From Amycolatopsis tucumanensis (GTDB lineage: Bacteria > Actinomycetota > Actinomycetes > Mycobacteriales > Pseudonocardiaceae), in NCBI RefSeq assembly GCF_021654135.1, contig NZ_JAKGSD010000003.1, forward strand, positions 49,391 to 113,390: 64,000 nucleotides of DNA, in the 5' to 3' direction. The notes under the pieces were generated by a model. It worked only from the letters and a program-made list of their open reading frames with translations. It had not been told where the DNA came from and made no database searches. The position numbers and the translations under genes are program-made. Positions 32,749-39,885 of the stretch are shown here, piece by piece. Position 1 is the stretch's first letter. The number at the start of each line of letters is the position of its first letter.

Positions 32749-33707
32749 GCGGTGGGCACCGGGTCGGCGGGCTCCTCCCGGGGAGCCCCCTTGCGGTTCC
32801 TGGTCCGGCGCCGGACCAGGAACACGACCACCACCAGTCCACACAGGACGATCACCAGCGGCACCCACGGCACTGCCCACCCGTTCCCGGTGGCCGCCAC
32901 GGCGGGCAGCACCGCCGTCGAACCGGCCGCGTCGGTCAGCAGCGGGGTGAGCGTGACGCTCCCGGCCAACCACACCGCGGGCACCACCCCGTGCACCGGA
33001 ACCGAGACCGGCCACTTCTCCCCGGGCAGCAGGGACGGCGTGTCGGCGACCGGATCCGCCGCGCGGGACCAGCTGCCGAACGGCCCCGACACCGAGGCCG
33101 ACTGCCGCACCGCGACGATCGCGTTCCCGGTGTTGTGCACCGTGTACGTCAGCACCGCGTCGCCACCCGAGTAGTCCACGCGGACGTCCTCGGCCGAGAC
33201 ACCGGGCGCCAGCGCGCCCCCGACGCGCAGCCGGATCCGGATGCCCACCCGCCGCTCCACACCGTCCTGGACCAGCGACGTCACGATGCCGCCCATCCGG
33301 TCGCCCGGCGTCGCTCCGGCGGGCACCGCCAGCGTGAACGACACCTCGCTCGACTGTCCCGGTTGGACGGTCACGCTGCCGGTCGCCGGGGACACCCACG
33401 CGCCGACACCCGTCGACGCGGTGTCCCGGGTGAGGAGGTCCAGCTTGCCCTGCGCGGTGGTGAACGCGTCGGCGGCGTAGACGGCCAGTTCGAGCGGCGC
33501 ACTGCCGTTGTTGGTGACGACCAGGCCGTCCGTGAGCTGTTCGCCCGGGTCCAGGGTGTAGTTGTAGTTCACCCGGTCCGAGCCGAACTCGCCGTCGGCC
33601 GTCGCCACCGACCAGGGCACGTCGTCCTGCGCGGCGGCGGGCACCGCGCCCGTCAGCACGGCGAACAACGCGGCCGCCGCCGCGGCGGCCGCTCGAAGAG
33701 TCAGCAT
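32745..33707 (-). CDS. DUF916/WxL-interacting-like cell-surface protein
   Basis: A 320-residue surface protein. Signal peptide to AAA-QD near 27; two immunoglobulin-like beta domains resembling DUF916 (LDPGEQLTDGLVVTNNGSAP, then QPGQSSEVSFTLAVPAGATP); one C-terminal membrane helix (PLVIVLCGLVVVVFLV, about 284-299) and a basic cytoplasmic tail RRRTRNRKG. In Gram-positives such proteins help attach other proteins to the wall; the WxL partner is not seen here. It follows the phosphatase gene after a strong hairpin, so it may have its own promoter. Confidence 0.8.
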   Translation of the reverse strand: MLTLRAAAAAAAALFAVLTGAVPAAAQDDVPWSVATADGEFGSDRVNYNYTLDPGEQLTDGLVVTNNGSAPLELAVYAADAFTTAQGKLDLLTRDTASTGVGAWVSPATGSVTVQPGQSSEVSFTLAVPAGATPGDRMGGIVTSLVQDGVERRVGIRIRLRVGGALAPGVSAEDVRVDYSGGDAVLTYTVHNTGNAIVAVRQSASVSGPFGSWSRAADPVADTPSLLPGEKWPVSVPVHGVVPAVWLAGSVTLTPLLTDAAGSTAVLPAVAATGNGWAVPWVPLVIVLCGLVVVVFLVRRRTRNRKGAPREEPADPVPTA

Positions 33708-33727
33708 GGGACAGTCCTAACCGGAGA

Positions 33728-33756
33728 GGGCGGGCGCCCCGGGGGGACGCCCGCCC
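33728..33756 (-). terminator. Strong GC hairpin downstream of the phosphatase gene
   Basis: Arms GGGCGGGCG (33728-33736) and CGCCCGCCC (33748-33756) pair perfectly across an 11-base loop. It begins 10 bp past the phosphatase stop in its direction of transcription and lies before the next gene. No T-run follows, as is common in actinomycetes. Confidence 0.7.
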
Positions 33757-33766
33757 GGTGGAAAAC

Positions 33767-35323
33767 TCAGCTCAGCGCGGTGACGGTGGCCTTGCCGTCC
33801 CTCGGCTCCTGGCCGACCCAGTCGGGACGGCCAGGCTTACCGCCGTGGCCGTGACCCCGGTCGCCGGTGGTGTGGATGACCACCTTGTCGACGAGCGAGC
33901 CGACCGGCCGCGCGGGCGTCGCGCCGCTGTCCGGCCCGCACCACGACACCCGGCCCAGCTCCACCGCGGCGTTCGGCGCCGCACAGGTGCCGCTGCGCAC
34001 GTTCTCGACCACGAGCTTGTCGTCGCGCACCTGGACCTTCACGTAGGTGCGGACGTGCTCCTGGTTCTCCACCGAGTTGGCCCAGTGGTGGTCCGGGTTC
34101 AGCGGGTCCGGACCGTAGTCCGGGTCCTTGCTGGTGTCCGGCGCGGTCAGGTCGTAGTACTTCGAGCCGGACGCCGAGTTCGCCGTCACGTAGATGACGC
34201 CGCCCGGGCCCTGGACCACCTGCGTGGCGCCGGGCTGCTCGGCCGGGTTCGCCTTCTGCCCGTTCTTGATCTCGTAGCTGCGCGAGTAGCTGTGGTCGTG
34301 GCCCTGCAGGACCAGGTCGACCCCGAGGTTGGAGAACGCGGTGGGGAAGTCCTTGCGGCGCTGCTGGTTGTCCGTGTCGTTGGCGTGGTCGGCGGGCGAG
34401 TAGATCGAGTGGTGGTAGACGAGCACGATGTGCTTGGCGTCCTGGCCGTGCTCGTGGATCACGTCGGTGACGTAGCCGATGTGCGCCTCGTCCGAACCGG
34501 CGGCGTAGGCGTTGCTGTTCAGGTCGACGAACAGCACGTCCTTGTAGATGTACCAGTAGTCGCCGCCGGAGCGCGCCGCGGCGTCACCGTTGTAGAACGG
34601 CGCGGAGCGGTCCGTGTTCGGGGTCCAGAAGTGCTGCTCGTAGGCCTTGCCGCCGACGTCGTGGTTGCCGATCGTGGCCGCCCACGGGTACTGGCGCAGC
34701 CTGTCGGAGGCGAGGAACGCGTCCCACTGCGTCTCGTTGTTCGCCGACTCGACCTGGTCGCCGCCGGAGACCAGCAGCTCGGCGTCCGGGTTCGCGGTCA
34801 GCGCCACGTTCAGCGTGTCCGCCCAGCCCGCGCCGTCGCGGGCGGTGTCGCCGGACGAGCCGATCTGCGGGTCGCCGAAGAACAGGAAGTCGAAGTCGCC
34901 CTTGAACTTCTGCGTGCGGAACGTGTAGACGGGCGACCAGCCGCCCTCGGTGCCGACGCGGTAGGCGTACTCGGTGTTCTGCTTCAGGCCGTTGATGGTG
35001 GCGTGCCCGTTGTAGCCGCCGTTGACCGTGTTCGCGGCGACGGTGGCGGGGAACGTGGTGGCGTTGCGGGGGAATTGCCCGTTGCGCACCTTGGACGCCG
35101 GGGCGACCTGCACGACCTGGGCGGTGTTCGCCGAGGTGTACCAGCTCACGACGCGCTGCGACTCGGTGGCGCCGACGCCCAGGACGATCCCGGCCGGCTT
35201 GGCGGTTTCGGCGGCGCCGGCCGTGGTGACCAGACTGCTGCCGAACACCACCGTGACGCCGAGGACCGCCGCGGCGGCGCCGCGGGCCACGCGACGCCGA
35301 TCGCCCGATCTGGAGTTTTTCAT
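33767..35323 (-). CDS. Secreted purple acid phosphatase-like metallophosphoesterase
   Basis: A 518-residue secreted phosphoesterase. The signal peptide begins RRRVARGAAAAV, a possible twin-arginine type, and ends near AGAAE. An N-terminal fibronectin-like domain (about 45-135) precedes the catalytic domain with the full metal motif series: FFGDPQIG, SGGDQVE, IGNHD, YHHS and GHDHSYSRS. This pattern matches purple acid phosphatases. The C-terminus has extra sequence ending near the stop with two Cys (SGTCAAPN, SWCGPD) that may pair. Expected role: phosphate release from organic phosphate outside the cell; no Pho box was identified. Confidence 0.92.
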   Translation of the reverse strand: MKNSRSGDRRRVARGAAAAVLGVTVVFGSSLVTTAGAAETAKPAGIVLGVGATESQRVVSWYTSANTAQVVQVAPASKVRNGQFPRNATTFPATVAANTVNGGYNGHATINGLKQNTEYAYRVGTEGGWSPVYTFRTQKFKGDFDFLFFGDPQIGSSGDTARDGAGWADTLNVALTANPDAELLVSGGDQVESANNETQWDAFLASDRLRQYPWAATIGNHDVGGKAYEQHFWTPNTDRSAPFYNGDAAARSGGDYWYIYKDVLFVDLNSNAYAAGSDEAHIGYVTDVIHEHGQDAKHIVLVYHHSIYSPADHANDTDNQQRRKDFPTAFSNLGVDLVLQGHDHSYSRSYEIKNGQKANPAEQPGATQVVQGPGGVIYVTANSASGSKYYDLTAPDTSKDPDYGPDPLNPDHHWANSVENQEHVRTYVKVQVRDDKLVVENVRSGTCAAPNAAVELGRVSWCGPDSGATPARPVGSLVDKVVIHTTGDRGHGHGGKPGRPDWVGQEPRDGKATVTALS

Positions 35324-35444
35324 CAGTTCCGTCCGTTTCGGATTCGACGGGGTTGGGAAGATCGACTGGAGCGTCGTCCGCGTCCGTGTGGCGCAGGTGA
35401 ACGGAACCGGTCGCACCGGTGTCCGGTCCTCGAAGAACGTGAGG

Positions 35445-36644
35445 TCACAGACCGGAAATCCGCTCGGCGAACCACAAAAGCCCCATCACCGTCACGCCCG
35501 CGGCGATCGCGCCGGTGGCCCAGCGGCCGACGACCGGCGAGCGGCGGCGCAGCAGCGCCAGCAACGGGAAGGCGATCGCGATGATCGCCAGCTGCACCAC
35601 CTCGATGCCGACGTTGAACACCAGCAGCGACCACAGCAGCGACCACGACCACGCCTGCTCGATGCCCAGCGCGCCGGCGAAACCGAGTCCGTGCACGAGT
35701 CCGAAGCAGAACGTCACCCCGAGGCGCGCCCACCCGGTGCGGTCCAGCGCGAAGCGGCCGGACGCCTCCAGATCGATCGCGTCCGCGCCGCGCCGCCACC
35801 ACCGCCACAGCGGCCAGGCGGCGACGATCGCGATCGACAACGCGATCACCGGTTCGACGAACGCGTCCGGCACCCGGACTGCCCCGAGCGCGGCGAGGAT
35901 GAAGGTGATCGAGTGGGCGAGCGTGAACGTGGTGGCCGCCAGCACGATCTCGCGCGGGCGGCGGGAACCGGCGATCAGCGCCAGCAGGAACAGGATGTGG
36001 TCGATCCCGGTGAGCAGGTGCTCGGCGCCCAGCCGGAAGAACTCCCAGAACCGCTGCGCCCCGGACTGTTCGGTGGAGAACGACGGGTGCGCCGCGTCCA
36101 GCGCGGCGCTGCCCGAGGCCAGGTCCAGGTCGTAGGTCACGATGGTCTTGGTGTCGCGGACGTAGCCTTCGCCGTCGGGGAACAGTCCACTGCGGACCTC
36201 GTGCACCGTCGAAATCGGACACCGGACATCCAGGACGAGACGGGCGTACGGGACGCCTTCCCGTTCCTCCATGGTGAATCCGCCGTCCTGCACCGGGGTG
36301 CAGGCGCTGCCCTGCGCGGTCACGGCGAAGCGCTCCGCCACGTACTTCAGGACAGTGCCGGCGTGCGCGTCCAGTGCGGCGGCCTGCGCGACGGGATCAC
36401 GGGCCTCGAACGCCGCGGTGCCCTGGTGGAACAGCGGATCGTCGTCCTCGTAGTCGGCGGCGGAGACGACCAGCAGGTCGTACTCCAGTCCCAGTTCGAC
36501 GCGGACGTGCCCGGGTCCGGGCGAGGTGAGTCCGGCGTAGACGGTCGAGGTGAACCCGTGCGCGGCGGCCGGCGCGGCGGTCAGGACGAGAGCCACGGCC
36601 GCGGCGGCGACAGCGAAAGCGGCGCGTCTGAGGGGGCGGGACAT
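35445..36644 (-). CDS. HupE/UreJ-like membrane protein with extracytoplasmic domain
   Basis: A 399-residue protein with a signal peptide (to AAA-HG near 29), an extracytoplasmic domain of about 180 residues and a C-terminal HupE/UreJ_2 domain with about six membrane segments. The HupE hallmark HLLTGIDHILFLLALI is near 210, followed by FTLAHSITF and LVHGLGFA. HupE-family members move nickel or cobalt, or assist hydrogenase/urease. Histidines in the first helix could bind metal. A true nickel/cobalt permease lies 10 kb away. No hydrogenase or urease gene is in the window. Confidence 0.85.
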   Translation of the reverse strand: MSRPLRRAAFAVAAAAVALVLTAAPAAAHGFTSTVYAGLTSPGPGHVRVELGLEYDLLVVSAADYEDDDPLFHQGTAAFEARDPVAQAAALDAHAGTVLKYVAERFAVTAQGSACTPVQDGGFTMEEREGVPYARLVLDVRCPISTVHEVRSGLFPDGEGYVRDTKTIVTYDLDLASGSAALDAAHPSFSTEQSGAQRFWEFFRLGAEHLLTGIDHILFLLALIAGSRRPREIVLAATTFTLAHSITFILAALGAVRVPDAFVEPVIALSIAIVAAWPLWRWWRRGADAIDLEASGRFALDRTGWARLGVTFCFGLVHGLGFAGALGIEQAWSWSLLWSLLVFNVGIEVVQLAIIAIAFPLLALLRRRSPVVGRWATGAIAAGVTVMGLLWFAERISGL

Positions 36645-36784
36645 GTCCGCACACTGCTCGCCGGAGGTGAACGGCCGACGGCTGCCGGGCGAACAGGCGG
36701 CGGACGGATCCCGACGACAGCCGCCGCGCCGCCGCTGACCGGGTAGGAATGGGACATCCCCTGTCCCCGTGGAGGAAGATTCCC

Positions 36785-37438
36785 GTGCGCGTTCCCGCTG
36801 CCGGTGTGCTCGCCGCGATCGCCGTGCTGCTGACCGGGTGCGGCCCGGCCGACGACTGGTCCGGACCACACGCGGCGCCTGGTCCGGTCGGGACACTCGC
36901 GCCCGGCTTCGTGACCGCGCCGCCCACCCCGGAGGCGACGATCACCCCGAGCCCCGGCTCGTGGGACGGCGTGCACCCGGCGCCCGGTTACCGCGTCGTC
37001 CTGCTCACCGCGGGGGACGACGCGCCGACGAAGACGCTCACCGACGCCGTGACCGCGTGGGCGGAGGCGGAAGAGGTCAGCCTGAAGACGGTCACGGCCA
37101 CCGGGCCGGACGACTACGTCCCGGGCATCAGCCGGGCGATGGACCTGAAGCCGGACCTGATCATCGCGGCGGGCAACGCGCTGGTCGACCCGCTCGCGCT
37201 GGTCACCGCCAGCCACCTGGACCAGCAGTTCCTGGTGCTCGGCGCGGAACTGGCCGAGCCGACGGAGAACGTGACGGCGGCGAACTGGCCCGGCGCCTCC
37301 TTCCGCGGCGAAGGCCTGGACATGTCCTCCTCCTTCGACGCGGCGTCGTTCACGCCCGCCCGGGCCGCCGCCGCGGTCCGGGCCGGCGTGGCGAGCGTCC
37401 TCAACCACCTGACGGGCATCGTCGTCCGGCTCCCGTAG
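36785..37438 (+). CDS. Lipoprotein of unknown function, BMP-like fold
   Basis: A 217-residue lipoprotein with lipobox LLTGC (Cys about 19) and a Pro/Thr-rich linker of about 50 residues. The globular part (YRVVLLTAGDDAPTKTL, AMDLKPDLIIAAGNALVDP, DQQFLVLGAEL) looks like one lobe of a periplasmic-binding fold of the BMP type, but at about half the usual length, so it may be a shortened relative. GTG start with GAGGAAG nine bases upstream. Divergent from the HupE-like gene. Function not assigned. Confidence 0.7.
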   Translation: MRVPAAGVLAAIAVLLTGCGPADDWSGPHAAPGPVGTLAPGFVTAPPTPEATITPSPGSWDGVHPAPGYRVVLLTAGDDAPTKTLTDAVTAWAEAEEVSLKTVTATGPDDYVPGISRAMDLKPDLIIAAGNALVDPLALVTASHLDQQFLVLGAELAEPTENVTAANWPGASFRGEGLDMSSSFDAASFTPARAAAAVRAGVASVLNHLTGIVVRLP

Positions 37439-37440
37439 GG

Positions 37441-38301
37441 TCACCGCCGCAGCTCGGCCACCTTGTCCAGCCAGCCCAGCTTGTGCGGGTTGTTGATGCC
37501 GTAGATGCGGGTGATCCGGCCGTCCTCGACGACGAGGCTCAGCGCGGCGGCGGCGCCAGCCACGTCGAGCCGGACGCCCGGCATGCCGTTGACCCAGGTC
37601 GCGCTCGCGGTGAAGCCGGTGAGCTCGGCGGCGCGCGCGAGCAGCGTCGCGACCCGCTCGGCGCCGACGACCGGCTTGCGCGCGGCGGGCACCACGCCGC
37701 CGCCGTCGGAGATCACGACCACGTCCGGGGCGAGCACGTCGACCAGGCCCTGCACGTCGCCGTTGGACACGGCGGCGAGGAAGCGCTCCACGGCCGCCTC
37801 CTGCTGCGCCCGGTCGACCTGCATGCGCGGCCGCCGGGCGGCGACGTGCTCGCGGGCGCGGTGCGCGATCTGCCGCACCGCGGCGGTGCTCTTGCCGAGC
37901 GCCTCGGCGATCTCGCCGTAGGGCACGTCGAACACGTCGTGCAGCACGAACACCGCCCGCTCGGCCGGCCCCAGCGTCTCCAGGACGGTGAGCATCGCGA
38001 TCGACACGTTCTCCGCGAGCTCCACGTCCTCGGCCACGTCGGGGGTGGTGAGCAGCGGTTCGGGCAGCCACTCGCCGATGTAGTCCTCGCGCCGCCGGTA
38101 CACCGAGCGGAGCCGGTTCAGCGCCTGCCGCGTCACCACGCGGACCAGGTAGGCCCGCGGGTCCCGCACCTCCGCCTGGTCCACGTCGGCCCAGCGCAGC
38201 CAGGTCTCCTGCACGACGTCCTCGGCGTCGGCGGCGGAGCCGAGCATCTCGTAGGCCACGGTGAACAGCAGGCTGCGGTGGGTGACGAACGGGTCGGTCA
38301 A
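37441..38301 (-). CDS. ECF41-family RNA polymerase sigma factor
   Basis: A 286-residue ECF sigma factor. Sigma-2 region DPFVTHRSLLFTVAYEMLG, SAADAEDVVQETWLRW; linker motif WLPEPLL; sigma-4 region AERAVFVLHDVFDVPYGEIA; and a C-terminal SnoaL/NTF2-like extension with SDGGG and NNPHKL. These are the marks of ECF41, in which the C-terminal domain replaces a separate anti-sigma factor. The third position of DGGGK is Val here (DGGGV). TTG at 38301 is chosen because AGGAGG is four bases before it and the promoter lies just upstream; a GTG at 38334 would start inside the promoter. Targets other than itself are not visible here. Confidence 0.9.
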   Translation of the reverse strand: MTDPFVTHRSLLFTVAYEMLGSAADAEDVVQETWLRWADVDQAEVRDPRAYLVRVVTRQALNRLRSVYRRREDYIGEWLPEPLLTTPDVAEDVELAENVSIAMLTVLETLGPAERAVFVLHDVFDVPYGEIAEALGKSTAAVRQIAHRAREHVAARRPRMQVDRAQQEAAVERFLAAVSNGDVQGLVDVLAPDVVVISDGGGVVPAARKPVVGAERVATLLARAAELTGFTASATWVNGMPGVRLDVAGAAAALSLVVEDGRITRIYGINNPHKLGWLDKVAELRR

Positions 38302-38329
38302 CGTTCCTCCTCTGGTCGTTGCCCATCCA

Positions 38330-38356
38330 GACACCGGCGGCCGTCCGGATGTGACA
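38330..38356 (-). promoter_or_regulatory. ECF41-type autoregulated promoter
   Basis: On the minus strand TGTCACA (38356-38350) is followed after 16 bases by TGTC (38333-38330). ECF41 promoters are reported with TGTCACA and CGTC elements at this spacing; the -10 has one change. A start near 38322 would give a leader of about 20 bases containing AGGAGG before the TTG. Confidence 0.8.
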
Positions 38357-38700
38357 TCACCGCTCCCGCCGGCCGTCGGCGATGGCCCTCAGCGCGGACT
38401 TGAAGACGCGGTAGGTGTCGTCGCCCAGCTCGCGGCGGTGCCGGTCCTCGATGACGGCGAGGATGGCGTGCGCCTTGGCAATCTCGTCCAGCCCGGTCTC
38501 GTCCAGCCCCGTCTCGCTCGGCCCGGTCTCGCTCAGCATGACGAGCTTCGCGCGGCGTCGCCGGTCAGCACGGCCAGCACCGTGCCGTCCCGGGTTCACC
38601 TGGGGTGGCCCTGCTCGCCGAGGCGGTGGAACAGCTCCTCCCGCAGCCTGCGGCTCAGTCGTCCGATCAGCATCCCCATGTCCGGCTCCCGTTCGGTCAT
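38357..38700 (-). pseudogene. MarR family regulator, broken
   Basis: The 5' part (ATG at 38700) reads MTEREPDMGMLIGRLSRRLR and EELFHRLGEQGHPR and then hits TGA at 38598-38596. The C-terminal part continues in another frame: DRRRRAKLVMLSE, then DEIAKAHAILAVIEDRHRRE and ELGDDTYRVFKSAL. The central winged-helix portion (about 50-60 residues) is absent. This is a typical actinomycete MarR regulator of SRPBCC genes that has lost its middle. The neighbouring SRPBCC gene is damaged as well. Confidence 0.8.
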
Positions 38701-38717
38701 CGCACACTCTGTTGGTA

Positions 38718-39141
38718 ATGAATCTTGACTGAGCACCGTCGACTACAGCATCACTCGCACGCTCGACGCCCCGGTCAGCAAGGTCTGGGACGCCTGGACG
38801 GTGTCGGAGAACTACGGCAAGTGGGCCGGCGCCGAGGAGGTCGACCTGGACGTGCGGCCAGGCGGGGCGTGGAGATCGGTCATGGTCATCCCCGGCGGCA
38901 CCCGCGTCCCGCTGACCGGGTCCTACGCCGAGGTCGAACCGGGCAAGCGGCTGGTCATCGGGATGGACGTGCCCGGCCGCGACGAGCAGTCGCTCATGGT
39001 CGTGGAGTTCGCCGCGGACGGCGACCGCACCGAGATCACCCTCTCCCAGACCTTCGGCCGGGCTGAGGACCGCGGCCAGGCCGAGCAGCGCAGCACACCA
39101 TGCTGCTGGACGGCCTGACCGCCTACCTGGCGAACGCCTGA
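38718..39141 (+). pseudogene. SRPBCC (AHSA1-like) protein, frameshifted
   Basis: The main frame (from 38729) reads STVDYSITRTLDAPVSKVW, AWTVSENYGKWAG, RPGGAWRSVM and QTFGRAEDRGQAEQRS. No normal start codon exists in that frame after the TGA at 38726; an ATG at 38718 stops after four codons, indicating a frameshift at the beginning. Near 39093 the frame shifts again: the expected end MLLDGLTAYLANA is encoded in another frame, ending at TGA 39139-39141. SRPBCC proteins of this type bind hydrophobic ligands. Divergent from the broken MarR gene; both appear to be decaying together. Confidence 0.75.
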
Positions 39142-39282
39142 AGCAGGACCCGCCGGCTCGGGGCGCCCCGCGTCCTCAGTCCCGGGACGCCCCATCCGCT
39201 CGGTGATCTTCCTCGCGACGCTCGCCGTGGACGGCGGCAGGTCCCGCTCTAACGGCGGGCCCGCTCGCCGCGACCTAGGAGC

Positions 39283-39885
39283 ATGGACGACGCCGACCTG
39301 TGGCGGGCCGTCGACACCCAGCGCGTGGCGATCGCGGACCTGCTGGACGACCTGACCGACGACGAATGGGCCCACCCGTCGCTGTGCGAGGGGTGGACGG
39401 TGCGGGACGTCGCGGCGCACCTGGCCAGCCAGTACCGGATCCGGTTGCGGGACGCGCTCGCCGGGGCGATCCGGGCGCGCGGCAACATCGACCGCGCGAT
39501 CCACGACGCCGCCTGCGCCTACCGCAAGCCCGCGCCGGAGCTGGTGGCGGAGATCCGGGACCTGGCCGGGTTCCGCCGCATCCCGCCCGGCATCGGCCTG
39601 GAGGAGGTGCTGATCGACATCCTCGTCCACGGCCTGGACATCGCGTTGCCGCTGGGCCGGTCACTCGCCGTGCCGCCGGACGCCGCCGCGCACGTCGCGC
39701 AGCGGCTGTGGGACAAGCCGCGCATGTTCCACGCGCGCCGGCACTTCGGCGGGCGCCACTACCGGGCCACCGACACCGGCTGGTCGGCGGGCGACGGCCC
39801 CGAGGTGAGCGGCCCGGCGTGGGCGATCATGCTGCTGTTCGCCGGGCGCCCTGCCGCGCGGGCGCACCTCACCGGCCTGCGGTAG
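39283..39885 (+). CDS. Maleylpyruvate isomerase-family (MDMPI) mycothiol-dependent protein
   Basis: A 200-residue DinB-like four-helix protein with the MDMPI_N pattern: LCEGWTVRDVAAHLASQYRI near 34-53 and DILVHGLDIALPLGR near 112. The histidines in AAHLAS and LVHGLD, with an Asp nearby, would form the metal site. Known relatives are mycothiol-dependent isomerases or thiol transferases, which are restricted to actinobacteria. ATG start. Convergent with the transketolase-like gene (stop codons abut). Substrate unknown. Confidence 0.88.
   Translation: MDDADLWRAVDTQRVAIADLLDDLTDDEWAHPSLCEGWTVRDVAAHLASQYRIRLRDALAGAIRARGNIDRAIHDAACAYRKPAPELVAEIRDLAGFRRIPPGIGLEEVLIDILVHGLDIALPLGRSLAVPPDAAAHVAQRLWDKPRMFHARRHFGGRHYRATDTGWSAGDGPEVSGPAWAIMLLFAGRPAARAHLTGLR

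Noticed and set aside
38302..38334. GTG at 38334 as start of the sigma factor
   Set aside because: It lies between the -10 element and the expected RNA start; the TTG at 38301 has AGGAGG at good spacing.
38357..38707. A 116-codon minus-strand frame as an intact gene
   Set aside because: Only its last third matches a MarR tail; the MarR start lies in another frame, so it is a broken gene rather than a new protein.
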